This document shows, in pieces, positions 10,413 through 21,973 of a stretch of 64,000 nt of DNA (the first letter of the stretch is position 1; each line of letters starts with the position of its first letter). The notes under the pieces were generated by a model that was not told the DNA's origin, did no database searches, and worked only from the letters and a program-made list of their open reading frames with translations. The DNA is from Cephalotus follicularis (taxonomy: Eukaryota; Streptophyta; Magnoliopsida; Oxalidales; Cephalotaceae), in assembly GCA_001972305.1 (NCBI GenBank), contig BDDD01001975.1, forward strand, positions 9,100-73,099. The letters run 5' to 3'. A program made the translations under genes and the position numbers.

Positions 10413-11480
10413 AATGTCAACCTGCTATATGTATATCCCAACCTATCTCAATGGATTAGTTGATCACCATATCAACTAAGTACACATATACTGCCCTGTC
10501 ATTAAAAGGGTTGGATCTCATGCCTGGGAGGTTATGAGAATGAGATCCTTATACTCCCTTATGAAAAAATGTTCCAAGTCATAGGTTCACTTTCTTAGGG
10601 AAATTGATGAACCGCAAAGACTTTCCGTATTATGCTTGCCCTCTTGTGTATGGGGTATGGACCATCTCATTTCCATTTGGATTTATCCTAAAGCTGATGC
10701 AGGGTTCGTGCTAGAGAGCATGAGACTGAACAAACCCACCATAGGAAACCTATTTGGAAAGTCATACCTATGTCAATAGGATTCCTATAGTCTCGGTAGT
10801 GTATAGTCTATGGTGACTAGTAGACCATTCGTGGACTGTGTTGTATCATTAGACTTGAGCGGCTGGCATGCATTGTGTTATAACCACTTAGCTTTGATTT
10901 ATGCCTTCCTCAGCACTAGCCACGTGCTAGCAAAATAGTTGTCAATGGGACTTGTGGGAGCTTCATTGAGATGTAGGACGAGTGCGTAATAAGAGATCAT
11001 CACACCCGTATGAAGGGTGATTAGCTCTATATTATTTATGTCCGTTGATACTCAAAGGCAGACTGGAAACGGGGTTTCCAAGGAAGTTTTCCAAAAGTCT
11101 CGATGCGTATATAAATTTATAATTATCGAGAGTTTAACTAGGGCTGACATTATTCAAAACCCTAGGTCGAGGTCGGAGCTAAGAATGACGTGGGATACAT
11201 GACACATATGCCGATGACTGGATAAAGTATTGGTTAACCGATTAACGAATGATAGACGTGGTGTACACGGATCCGGGGGATGATTGGAAATCATACCGGG
11301 GTCATTCTGATAGTCAGGGACTATCAAGGTGGTTGTACCAGAAATCCAGGATGTTCTGGAAAATTTATCATCATACCGGAATCCAACCGGGCTTTCAGGT
11401 CCTGTCTGATTATTGGAAAAGTGATGCATGCTACACACATACTAACTTGGTGGAAAATCAAGTTTTTACCTAGTATATAT
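10413..11480. other. Unclassified non-coding, repeat-like sequence
   Basis: No ORF with recognisable similarity is visible. The texture (low coding potential, segments such as CCTATAGTCTCGGTAGTGTATAG) resembles the untranslated leaders of plant copia elements, and part of 23820-25270 looks similar in kind. Treated as retrotransposon debris of unknown family. Confidence 0.3.
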
Positions 11481-12590
11481 TAATTTGACATTAGTGGTTT
11501 ATTTTTTACCACCGTATTGTCATATTGATAAAATAAGAGAAGCCACAATGGGAGTATGTTGATACATACGATGTGCGGGGCGAATAACAATAAAGAGAGA
11601 AATTTATAATAAATAAGAAAGAGAAAAAATAAGACACATGGCATTTTTTGGTCTTCATATATTTTTGACATAACAAAAAGCGTCGGGTAGCGCAAAAACA
11701 GGGGAAAATGCACCAGTGTGTGCGTTACACTCCAGGGGCACGTTTACGACTGAAGAAGACTGACGCGTTGGCATCGGTGGTTGGGAAAAGAGGCTAGCTA
11801 TCATCCACGGTAAGCCTTTTCTCTCTCTCTCTCTCTCTCGCACCGTTTTATCTTCCTATTCTCTCTGGTGTTTCTGATGCGTTTTGCGTCTCCCACAGCC
11901 GGCCTTTCTCTTCCAACGCCGAAAATCAAAGTGGGTGGAGCCAATCCTTGGCTCTACCTATCTTGATCCTAGATTAGGCCATTTACGTGCGTTTTTGGCC
12001 GGATTTCTATATGTTGAGTCAACTATGTAAAGTCGACGCGTTGTGCGTCGTGGCTTGGCGTTCTGGCCTGAGTCACTGTGGGTCTTGGGTAGCATTGCGA
12101 AGATCGGGAGTTTAGCAACCTGTGATGGCACGGCTGGTCCATGGCGAGTTGACAGGGTCACACTGAGTCAGAACTCAGTGAGTCACCGCCACTACTAGCT
12201 GCTCCATGGAATTCCAAAGCGCTTTCAGACGAGTCTCCACAAGAAATGAGTAGATCGGAAATTTTGAAGTCCAATGATGTCATGGTCGGACCTCAGGCGG
12301 CATGGCAGGAATCAAGCAGCGGAACTGGAGACCGGCAGTTGCTGCTGCAAGCGCGTAGCGGCAAAGTGGTGGAGTCACCAACATTGGTATGGTTCCTAAT
12401 CATTTATATTTATAGTTATCGAATTTTATTCGGTTTTGTGAAAGTGGATGTATGCTTGATTTCGGTTAGTTCGATTGAACATTAAACGGTGATCCTTGGC
12501 GTTTTCATTATGGTAGTAAGATGTCAGTGTGAACCTAGACTTGTGAGTCTTGGTGTTTTAAAAATTAAAATTATACACATTAGCATCCTA
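11480..12590 (+). mobile_element. Chromovirus-type LTR relic
   Basis: 11900-12200 has the same sequence texture and landmarks as 17560-18000 in the solo LTR: GGCCGGATTT, GTTGAGTCAACT, then GAGTTGAC and CTCAGTGAGTCA blocks. This marks it as a diverged relative of that LTR. A (TC)n run at 11817-11839 corresponds to the GA/CT-rich zone there. No coding sequence or target-site duplication is visible, and the ends are unclear. Confidence 0.4.
11817..11839. repeat. (TC)n microsatellite
   Basis: Eleven or so uninterrupted TC units. Such CT tracts are common just downstream of plant TATA boxes, but no promoter is evident here. Confidence 0.85.
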
Positions 12591-12883
12591 GGCCCAAAAT
12601 CAATCGGGACCCCTCTCAGGTCCCCAACACCATCACCTCTAACTGATCCCTGGAACCTCCTCTGCCGACCAGGCGAACACATCTTTGTTGTTCTTGAGGA
12701 ACATTATTAGTTCCTCTTTCTCCACCTCTCCAAGCTATGAGCCAACTTGGAACACTTTCTCTACATTGCCTTCCTCTAAAGGCACCAGCACCATATCTTC
12801 TACAGGCTGCGGACGCTCGGGTTCCACTTCTCCTATGAGCTTCACATTAGCTATGGGCAAGGCCTTCTCTTTCTCCTTGTCCA

Positions 12884-13384
12884 TTATGGCAGTTTTGAAC
12901 ACTGCCTTACAACCTGTTGGTCTCCTCGAACTTCTCCCATATCAAACCTAGTTGGAAATTTCACCAATAAGTGCATTGTTGACACTATTGCCTCCATTAA
13001 GTTCAATCTTGGTCGTTCGATTGTATCATTGTACAGGCTTGGTGTATCAACCATCAGAAATGTCATTTGCACCTGTGTCTGGCATGGGGCTGTGCCCGCA
13101 ACTACTGACAAGTCGATGGAACCTAGAGGATGGATCATCTCTCCTGCGAAGCCTACCAGAGGAGTTTTAACGGGCCTTAATTGGTAGGCCGGTATCCTCA
13201 ACTGGTCAAAAGCATGTTTGTATAGGATATCCGTCGAGCTCCCACTATCAATGAGGATCCTCTTCATAGTCAAAAGTTCCACTTGAAGAGTTACCACCAC
13301 TGGATCATCGTGAGGGAGACGTACTCCCTCATAGTCCACCTCAGAGAAGGATATTGCCTCCTTGTCTCCACCTGACTTCAACAT
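12884..13384 (-). pseudogene. Tat-type retropepsin region
   Basis: It encodes the element's aspartic protease. The active-site motif is LIDSGSSTDILY. It is preceded by FSEVDYEGVRLPHDDPVVV and followed by LVGFAGE and a GSIDLSV...FLMVD segment, which are the flap and hydrophobic core landmarks of this clade. It ends NLMEAIVSTMHLLVKFPT, which normally leads into the spacer before RT. The 166-residue stretch is open and well preserved, although the element as a whole is not functional. Confidence 0.8.
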
Positions 13385-13444
13385 TTTTCTATGGGATATT
13401 GTTGCACAGCAAAGGTCTGTCTAGCATAGGCTTTTCGAGCCCTG

Positions 13445-14945
13445 CTATGGTCGCCACCAGAGGCGACCCCTCCAGAGATGGTGTGGATCACTCCTCTGGG
13501 CTGCTGCTCCTCTTTCCGCTGAGGAGCTCCTCTTCCTACGCGGATCTGACTCTCTGCGCTCCCTTCTTTCTTGGGGAGCATCCCTATCAACATACTTGCG
13601 TAGATGACCTTTCCGAATCAGATCCTCAATCCGATTCTTTAAGTGTATGCACTCCTCTGTGTCGTGTCCGTGGTCACAATGGTACCAGTAATACTTCTTC
13701 GTGTCCCTTTTTTCAGCTGAGGACCTCAATGGTGCTGGCCATTGGATTGGGAATTTGTCCTTCTCCATAGCCAATATCCTAGTGCGCGTCCCTAGGAGAG
13801 GGGCAAAATTGTTGTAAGTAGGGATTGGTGCCCCCCCTTTTTGGGGATTCCTCCTTTAGGGAGAGCTTGTGCCTCAGGTCATCTTTGGTCAGCTCTAACC
13901 TATCCTTTCTCTTCTATTTCTTCCCTGGAGCACTTCGTGAGTGCTCCTCTTTCTCTACCAAGTGCTCATCTTTCTCCACCTGATGGCCAGACCAAGAAGT
14001 CTTTTGGTTCCTAGCGACCATTGCCTCCTCAGAATTCACGTACTTCTCGGCTCTTCTAAGGAGATCAGACATATCCTAAGCGGGCTTCTTCATGAGAGAA
14101 AAGGTGAAAGGTGAGTTGTCTTTCAATCGACTGTTCAGAGCTTCCAGAGCAAAGGATAGTTCTAAATCTTTCACTGTCAGAGACTCCTTGTTAAATCTGG
14201 TGAGGTAGTCTCTTAGGGACTCATCCTTCCCCTGCAACACATTGATCAAATGACTTGAATTCCTTATTTGCATGGTGCTAATGAGGAATTTGGTAACGAA
14301 CAGTTCCATAAACTGTTCAAAACTCGCCACCGAATCCACTGGTAGAGTTGAATACCATGACTGGGCTGCTCCAGTCAATGTTGACGGGAAACCTCGGTAA
14401 AGGACCGCGTCCAAGGCCTGATGCACTAGCATGATTTGTGTGTAGTAGCACACATGCTGGATTAGGTACATGAACCCATCATACTCCTTAAGACATGGGA
14501 ACCAGAATCCCCTTGGGATACGCTCCCTCATTATCTCAAGTGTGAAAGGAGTGGTGTTGATATTTCATACCTCGGACAGGTACCCCTTCGAATGCTCGGC
14601 TCCTCTGAGCCACCTCTCCATCTAGACAAACCTTCTGTTCATGGTCTGCTCTATGTCCTCAATGTTTATAGTCTTGCTAGAAACTTGTGACTGCCCAGAA
14701 AGTCTAACTAGATGGTCTGACCTACTACTTGGTTGGGTCTCAGTCCTTCGAAAGGCTGAGGTGCGTGCTCGGGTGTGCTCCACTTCCACATAGTAATCCT
14801 CGTCCATTGGATCTTGCTCGGGAAGGTCTTCTTGAGGATAGTAGATACAATCCCTAGAACTTAAGGACTCAGCCCTTAGAGATGTATCAATCTCTATTCT
14901 CATCCTAAGAGATGTGTCAATCTCTGACCGCCTTGGAGGACGCAA
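13445..14945 (-). pseudogene. gag: Tat-type gag region
   Basis: The N-terminal third (14945-14622) is charged and low in complexity. The central retrotransposon-gag domain shows LYRGFPSTLTGAAQSWYSTLP, SFEQFMELFVTKF and DESLRDYLTRFNKESL. The nucleocapsid segment near 13700 reads YYWYHCDHGHDTEEC, followed by LKNRIEDLIRKGHLRKYV, a signature of Tat gags. A few breaks are present. Confidence 0.75.
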
Positions 14946-15264
14946 AACCGTCCTCGGTGGGTTTCGCCTAACCCCTTGGGAATATTGAACTTCAGTGGCT
15001 GCTCTGCTCGGACAAGAATGATCTTGGATGGCTAGTCAGGTCAGACCAGCCTGGTTTGGCTGACAAGATTACTCGCCAGCAAGTTTGTGAGACGCCCCAT
15101 TTCCTAGAGCAGCTGGTTGAATTGCTCACCAGTAATGGGAGCTTGCTCTGTAGCGGCAACTTGACCGGCAACAGGAGGTTAGTTCTCAGGTACTTGGATG
15201 TCGGTGGCTGCAAAGTTGTTGTTTCTTCTCAGAAGCATGATTACAATGACATCTGGTTACGTTT

Positions 15265-15283
15265 TCCCGCAAACGGAGCCAAC
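15265..15283 (-). other. Primer-binding site of the Tat-type element
   Basis: On the minus strand, GTTGGCTCCGTTTGCGGGA immediately follows the LTR. It resembles the TTGGCGCCGT-type primer sites used by many Tat elements. Confidence 0.55.
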
Positions 15284-15786
15284 TGTTGATGCAAGAATCA
15301 ACTCATCAACAGTCCTTTACGTGGAAGGATTTGATTTGTAGAGGGAAACGAACTAAATGCTCCGAGAATAGTATTGGGTTGAGTGTTTCACGATCTTCCC
15401 TGCACACAAATAGCAAACTAATCAAAGAACCAAGAGGTTTTAATCCCGGGAACTCTCCGATACTTAAGTCAGACAGTGTACAAAGAAGAAAGCACAAATG
15501 TTCTTTTAGTGTAAAAATGGTCGACCTGTGTAATGTATTTGATTGCTGTATTTATAGTGGTATCTGGATGTAATTGACTTACTTGACTTGTGGAAATGAT
15601 TCTTGTACCCCTAGGAAACGGCCGAGGATCTCGCGCCATTTCCTTATTTGATGCTTTGACGTTATTGAGCGTTATCTCTTAAGATTTTAAACGGTCTGAC
15701 CACGTGTTTGTAGCTCTAGAAGACACTTGTCTTGTTTTCCAGAGGACACGTGATAGTATTTTTTTGATAGGATTTTTCCCATATCA
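15284..15786 (-). repeat. 5' LTR of the minus-strand Tat element
   Basis: About 503 bases bounded by TGTTGATGC (15284) and CCCATATCA (15786), so it begins TGATATGGG on the minus strand. The primer site lies just inside the element. A TATAAATA box on the minus strand (plus TATTTATA, 15549-15556) fits a promoter in the middle of the LTR. No second LTR copy is in the window. Confidence 0.6.
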
Positions 15787-16049
15787 AGTATAATAATATA
15801 TCATTAAAAATATTTACATAAAATATCTAAAAAAATCAATTTAAAAAAAATCTCAGATATTTTTAAATCTGAAATATTTTCTATATCATTTTATATTATG
15901 GTGTAATAGTCAACCTATAATGTTGGTAAGTGCACCAATGTAAAAAATGTGCAGCCAAAAATTATCAAAAAACGCAAATGCTAAGAAGTAGCACCAACAC
16001 TTTTTAGCTTTTGTGTTTTGGGTAAAACACAACTTTTTAATAAATTATT
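15787..16049. other. AT-rich intergenic sequence
   Basis: No coding or repeat signature is recognised. It ends in the 9-base target duplication TAAATTATT (16041-16049) of the MITE that follows. Confidence 0.6.
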
Positions 16050-16392
16050 GGGATAAGTCCATTATTGTCCCCTGAACTTTACACGTTGTGTCACATTGGC
16101 CTCGGAACTTTTTTTCGTGTCAAAGTTGCCCCCAAACTCTTCCCCGTTATTCACTGTTGCCTTCCGTCAATTTTTTCATCCAAAATCACCGTTAAGTGTG
16201 AGATGGCAGTTAAATCCCACATATAACCTAACGTGCCAACTCACGCTTAACAGTGAGTTTGAATGGAAAATTTGACGAAAGGCAACAGTGAATAACGAAG
16301 AAGAGTTTGAGGACAACTTTGACACGAAAAAAAGTTTATGGGCCAATGTGACACAACGTGTAAAGTTTAGAGGGAAATAATGGAGTTAACCC
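16050..16392. mobile_element. Fold-back MITE of Mutator type, 343 bp
   Basis: It starts GGGATAAGTCCATTATT and ends in the inverted counterpart AATAATGGAGTTAACCC. The two arms, about 150 bases each, pair along nearly their whole length with scattered mismatches and leave a loop of about 40 bases. Shared inner blocks include ACACGTTGTGTCACATTGGC and TTATTCACTGTTGCCTT. It is flanked by TAAATTATT (16041-16049) and TAAATCATT (16393-16401), a 9-base target duplication with one mismatch, as expected of the Mutator superfamily. No coding capacity. Confidence 0.88.
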
Positions 16393-16566
16393 TAAATCAT
16401 TTTAACTATCTAGATATCCTCATATTTGCCTCTTACATAAATACTGTTTTGACTTAACCTTGATCATACTCCTTCCTTAACATCCTAAAAACTTACAGCT
16501 TCTGTAATCTCTAATTTTCAACAACAGTACTTCACAATCTCTAATAGTCAATTAAATATTATTTTA

Positions 16567-16598
<32 letters not shown>

Positions 16599-16992
16599 TT
16601 GTTAATGAGTCGAAGATATTTTCAGAGTGATAAAGTTTAATTAGTTTTTTGTGTCTTATTTTACAATTTATTATATGATTAATTAATATTTAGTAATTTT
16701 AATATTTATATATGAAAAGATTAAGATTGATGACATAAAAATAATTAAAAATTATACATAGAACCATTTATTGATTATCCAACAATTAAAATATACATGC
16801 AAACTTACTATAATTATTTCTATCTATCTTTATCATAGTATATAAGTTATGTATTTTTCACTTTAATTATCAGATATGCAGATCATATTTCATCAATTCA
16901 ACATGTAGATTAGATGTTATACTTATATAAAGTATGCATATCAATTTTTAAGTCCTTTGAATATTTCTAAATCATTCATCGAATAAGTTATT
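16393..16992. repeat. AT-rich sequence with (TTA)n microsatellite
   Basis: A (TTA/ATT)n run of about ten units occupies 16569-16598. The rest is AT-rich, with no recognisable gene or element, up to the presumed start of the Tat LTR at 16993. Confidence 0.6.
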
Positions 16993-17202
16993 TGTTGCAA
17001 CGTATTCATCCGGGGGATCTACATGTGTGAGTGGCGAGAAATTGGTTTTTCAAAGTTGTTCAAAAATTAATTATGGAGTCATTACCAATCATTTTTATTT
17101 AGCTACGATTGGTCACCTATTTAATTGTATCAATTTAAACAAACTGGTCTATGCTACCATATTTGGATTCGGGAGTACGGTTACATGTGGAGAAAGTATT
17201 AG

Positions 17203-20200
17203 TGTGACACCCCGTGTCACTTTTCCGAGACTGATTTGCAAAACACGTGAGCGTGCAAATTGGTGAATGGCATTTTAGTATTATTAATATTTTTATCATA
17301 AAAAAAAAACAGAGCCGGGCGCGTCTAGAAGCCGCTAGACGCGCCAGGCCATTAAAAGAATGGGGGACTCGGCGCATAGCGCCCGAGAATGAAGAGAGAG
17401 CGAGAGAGAGTTGCAGAGAGAGACAGGGAGATCGGGAGAGAGATGCAGAGAGCGGGAGAGATGTCGGACCGGCGACCGGGAAGAGGCGCCGAGCACCCCT
17501 CCGGCTTCTCCACCACCGGTAACCCCCTCCTTCTCCTTCTCTCTCCTCTTTTCTTCTTTTTCTTTCCCCTGCGTTTTGGCCGCTGCCACCGCCGTCCGCC
17601 ACTTTTGGCGTCGCGGATGGGTGCGGTCATGGTCTAGAAGACCACCTCTTCTCATTTCGAAGGCTGTTGTGGCGTGATTCGGCCGGAAACGGCCGGATTT
17701 TAGCGGTTGAGTCAACTGAGCGAGTTGACTCGCTGCCGCCTCTGCCGACACTTTTGGCAGTGATTCCCGGCGAGTCTCGGCCATCAATGAGTAGCCGATA
17801 CGCTGTGGAGGCTAGGGGTGGCGTGACCGGTGCAATGGCGACTCAGCCAGAGCTCCGGCGTGACGACAGCCACCGAGTCTGACCGAGTTTCGGGTGGAGA
17901 TGTGTAGGCCTGGTGGTTTTGTGACTTTTTTGTGAAGCGGCCTAAATTGTTGGACGACCGACGAGTTGACTCAGTGAGTCAAACTCACTACCGGCGGTGG
18001 CTGCCTAATTCCGGGAGAGTTGTCGTGAGTTTCAATCAATAATGTGAGTTGATCAATTGTTTTAGGGGTTGTTTTAGGTGTCGTCGGTACTTTGGCAAGT
18101 TGATCAGAAGTTGGCCAAAGCTTCGGTGACTCACAGTGTTAAATGCGTATATGTAGAAAGTAACGAATATGTGTTGTTTATGCAGAGTGACGGATAATAG
18201 AGTTACGAAACGATGACGAGAACCCGATAGTCGATTCAAAGCTTCGAGGGGTTAGTTCGTGGAAGCATCGGCTCTGATATTGTGAGTAGAACATCTCCTT
18301 CCTTTATCTTATTGATTTTGAAATTCGTTGTTTGATTTTATCATACGATATGGCTTGTTACATGATTCCATAATGATTTCTTGGAATCCTTTATTGACAT
18401 TCTTGATTGAACTCTAATAGGACTTATTAATTGTCCAATGTGCAATTGAGTTCATAATCGTTTGCTTTGAACCCTTTAATGGTATTTCGATTGAATGTTC
18501 ATAGTGGTATGACTTGTTGATAGTGGATTTGAAATTGATTTCTTAATCGTTTGCCTTGAGTCCTCTATTGGTTCTGATTGAATATTCATATTGATATGAC
18601 ACGTTGATTGATTGTATATTCTTCTTGTCTCCTTGTTATGTCCGCATTGGCTCCTGTGGACATATATATATATCATTAGTGTTATTGTTATATCCGTTTG
18701 GGCTCTTACAGAGATATATTTGTTTCTTCTATCTCCGTAATGATATACTTGAGCTACTGTTCTTGACATTCTTGATTTATACCTAATGATTGTTAAAAAT
18801 TACGATAATGTGATTATGATACCTCTGTTTTGGAATTGGAGTTGGTTTTGGAATTTCCGTATTTGATTGAGTTGTCGAGACATTTCCTTAAGGTGATACT
18901 ATTGTTGTGAATTGAATGATTATTTCCGACTCTGGTGACAATGTCACATTCTCTATGTTTTGTTGAGATATCCATGAGTGGGACATTTCCCCCGTATCTT
19001 TATTTGTCTTTGAGATTCTCATACATTCATGTGCCCAATTATGTTTCATGAGATGTTATGATTCGATTCCTCGGTCGAGGTTCTGTTATGTGATTCCGAC
19101 GAGGGCAGATCCGTGAAATAACGACATCCCCTCGGTCGAGGTATGTATGTTATGTTTACCATAGGCACTCTGCACCGGTGTATGATGGATGATGATCACA
19201 TCCTGTAGCCTATTGGCCTATATTATTGCTGCAGCGGTTGTTATTATGACGCCATGTGATTTGGCGGTGATATGATATGACGCCATGTGATTTGGCAGTG
19301 ATATGATATGACGCCATGTGATTTGGCGGTGATATGATATGATGCTATGTGATTTGGCGGCAGAGCAGATTGTATTGCCATGTGATATGACGGCAGATAT
19401 GAGGCAGTGATTGATTGGTACCAGCATCCTCCTATATTTTATGACTCTATGGGCACATACTTTGATTTATTATCCATGATTATGTCTTTGATCCTTGATA
19501 TTCATGTATACTGATATTATTGTGATTCTATCGTATTTGTAGAGTATTGATATGTTCTTGATATCCTTGTGGATCGTCCTATCTTTTGTGGATCTTGTTC
19601 AAATTCTTGACTTATGTTTATAGTTATGGAGCCCTCTGCTGAGTATCGAGTTTCCTTTTATGGATTCGATTATATTTGTGGATTCCATTATGAGAATCTT
19701 AATATCATTTTTGGATCTTGATTTCCTTTATGAATATTGATGTTCACTTTTCTAGATCTTGTTTACATTTGTGATTCTTATTTATATTGTGGATTTCGCT
19801 TACACTTCGAGAATCTCGATATCCCTTTGTGATCTCGATATCTCTTTTTGATTTTGACTATCATTTTGGATCTTATTGATCATTTCTATTGTTATGATTT
19901 ACATTACCTTGTTGTTGCACATATTCTTGCTTTATATGATTCTCAATTTTCTTCAGCACATCCAATTCTTTGATGGATGTACAGGTGATGTTTTGTTTCT
20001 ACCCACTTAGTCATTTGGACTAACTCCCTCCCAGTGTTTCCATTTCAGATGATGGCAAGGAGTTGCTAGTTGTTGCTGTAGATGGACCACGAGGGCAGGG
20101 CATGCTACCAAGATTTCAACACATGCACAACATAAATACATTAGCATTTAAATTCATGCATTTACTTATATTTTAATATAAAAGTTTTCTTTTATGGTTT

Positions 20201-20605
20201 TGCTTTTAAAAGGGGCGAGCCCTATAGATTTACTTTTATTGCTTGTTGAAATGGTTGAGGCTGAGCCCAACCCATGTTTACTGCTTTAAAATGTGGTTTG
20301 CTGAGGGCTGAGCCCCATTATAAACTGTTGATTCCTCCTTCAGGAGTGTTTATAAAATGTGTTTTTCTTACAGGGGGCATAGTCCGATAAACGGACACTA
20401 CATGCCCGATTTTCATAAAAATTTAAGAGTTCGAAAAATTTTCAAAGTTTTGGAAAAGTCAAATTTTATGAATGATTTTGGAAAGTCTTGAAGGGATTTT
20501 TAAGTTATAAAAATCCATATGGTGACTTCCGAAAGGAAGTTGTCATGTGGAACGTCATATCCGTTCTCGGTGGGATATTGGTTATTACAGGAAACGGGTG
20601 TAACA
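17203..20605 (+). mobile_element. 3.4 kb solo LTR, probably chromovirus, inserted in the Tat LTR
   Basis: It begins TGTGACACCCCG and ends GGTGTAACA, flanked on both sides by ATTAG (17198-17202 and 20606-20610), a perfect 5-base target duplication. No gag or pol lies within it, so it is a single LTR left by LTR-LTR recombination. Its 5' part is GC-rich with a GA-rich tract (17390-17460) and GTTGAGTCAAC / GAGTTGACTC blocks. It also holds CCTCGGTCGAGG palindromes (19070-19140) and a 31-bp minisatellite. The open frames on both strands at 17135-17790 are by-products of GC-rich low-complexity sequence. Confidence 0.88.
19245..19395 (+). repeat. 31-bp minisatellite, about five units
   Basis: The unit ATGACGCCATGTGATTTGGC plus GGTGATATGAT repeats with a 31-base period (GCCATGTGAT at 19251, 19282 and 19313, then diverged copies near 19344 and 19375). 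It lies within the solo LTR. Confidence 0.85.
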
Positions 20606-20999
20606 ATTAGCACCCCCACAACGTCCTTCATAAATACAGTACTTATAATTATTCAAGATTGTGTCAAATTTATTTAATTCCTAAGATTTCTTTTAAATAG
20701 ATATAAAAATATGAAAATAAAAAAAAATCCACCTAAAGATGAAAATAAAGAATAAGTGTAAAGATGTACAAAAAATAATTGTAGTCGTGGTTTCAGGTTT
20801 ATATCATGCCAACGACTAATGATTTACTTGTTTTAGCCTTCTGTTTACACACGAAAAATCATTAAAGCGCTAGTGCCAGCACAACATTTGACATTACACT
20901 AATTCAAGGGACTGAAAAACACGTCTTAAAGCACACCCGGCGCTATCATATTATGAGCTCCACAAATGAGTCACAGATGAACTACTAAGAGTGCCATGA

Positions 21000-21215
21000 T
21001 GTCTCCTAAGGGACAATATCTGCATCCATTGGAATACCAATTACCGCCTTAAGGGAGACGTTAATCCCAGATTCTTTTGGAATGCTAATTCCGCACATTA
21101 ATCCCAGATTCTATTGGAATATATCAATTCCTACCTTGAGGGAGCCGTTAATCCCATAATTTATGGGAACATAGATTCCCGCTAAGAGGAGGCGTCAATA
21201 CCCAGATTCTACATG
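21000..21215 (+). repeat. Degenerate 45-55 bp tandem repeat in the Tat LTR
   Basis: Variants of GGGAGACGTTAATCCCAGAT followed by TCTTTTGGAATNNNAATTCC recur four to five times (around 21050, 21090, 21140 and 21180). Spacing is uneven and the units have diverged. Confidence 0.6.
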
Positions 21216-21939
21216 ATTCAAACAGCACATTTACATGTTAATCACACCATAAAGGAAATATGTGCCCTGTCATGATTATAGAAGGCTTATGTGTGCATTC
21301 AAAAAGACTTGGGAGACATCTCATGCACCATATTCAACTCATTTCTACTACGAATCGAGCATATTAGTCATGTACCATCATGCGCCTTATTGTATTTACC
21401 CTTAGGACTAGAACAAGATTTGAAAGGGCACAACCTAGTTGAATACCTGAAGCTGACGTAAATACTCTTTTCTACTTAACTGGTTCTGGGATTCTTATTA
21501 AGGGTCTTGGTTTAGTGGCTAAAGGAGTAGGCTGGCTTTGAAGCCCGCCCCAATTAAGGGATAAATAATGTGGGCCTATTTTCTAGGGATAGAGCTTAAT
21601 TATAAAATTGATAAACATTTCGGGATAATCAAGATATTATCTAATTTTGACAAGGGTTGTCATTTTTGCCAGGATAATTTTCCTGTAACCACAATAATGA
21701 GGATAACGCTCTACAAATAGAGTCCACAAGTTACAAGGAGGAACAAGGAGGATACAAAAATCCAAACTTAGAACACAAAAATGCCATTGAGTGATTATTG
21801 TTCAAGTTTTAAAAACCCCTAATAAAATATTGTTCTTTTCCCCTCAACCTCTATCAATAAGTATCCTTATTTTCGTGAGTTTTGTACTTAATTACTTGTT
21901 TATAATATCTTAGTTCTCTCCAAAAAACATACACAAACA

Positions 21940-21958
21940 TTTGGCAACTTTACTGGGG
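21940..21958 (+). other. Primer-binding site of the Tat/Ogre element
   Basis: TTTGGCAACTTTACTGGGG is close to the TTTGGCGACTCTGCTGGGG primer site typical of Ogre and related Tat elements. It marks the LTR/internal junction. Confidence 0.75.
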
Positions 21959-21973
21959 AGGCAATTATACATA

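Larger units (their letters stand above)
12590..15786 (-). mobile_element. Truncated minus-strand Ty3/gypsy Tat-type element
   Basis: From right to left it has the 5' LTR (15786-15284), primer-binding site (15283-15265), gag (14945-13445) and protease (13384-12884). Similarity stops near 12600, before any reverse transcriptase. The gag shape, with its HGHDTEEC knuckle and GHLRKYV tail, and the retropepsin ILIDSGSSTDILY are typical of the Tat clade. It is broken at several points and has lost pol and the 3' LTR. Confidence 0.8.
16993..21939 (+). repeat. 5' LTR of the Tat/Ogre-type element, split by a solo LTR
   Basis: The outer pieces 16993-17202 and 20606-21939 form an LTR of about 1.54 kb, from TGTTGCAACG to ACACAAACA. 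The first part carries the GAGTCATTACCAATCA, GATTGGTCACCTATTTAAT and GGGAGTACGGTTAC blocks that I recognise from Tat/Ogre LTRs of other plants. The same blocks recur at 29038-29450 and, interrupted, at 33125-34850. The right end is set by the primer-binding site. Confidence 0.65.

Noticed and set aside
11017-11483. Cluster of short overlapping frames (60-94 residues)
   Set aside because: No similarity to any family I know, no codon-like periodicity visible, and they are surrounded by retrotransposon debris.
17135-17790. Overlapping open frames of 80-155 residues on both strands in GC-rich sequence
   Set aside because: They lie wholly inside the solo LTR (17203-20605). Their composition is Arg/Ser/Pro-rich from GA/CT tracts, and no domain is recognisable.
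19245-19395. Evenly spaced repeats reminiscent of a CRISPR array
   Set aside because: The period is 31 bases with no unique spacers, within a plant LTR. It is a minisatellite.
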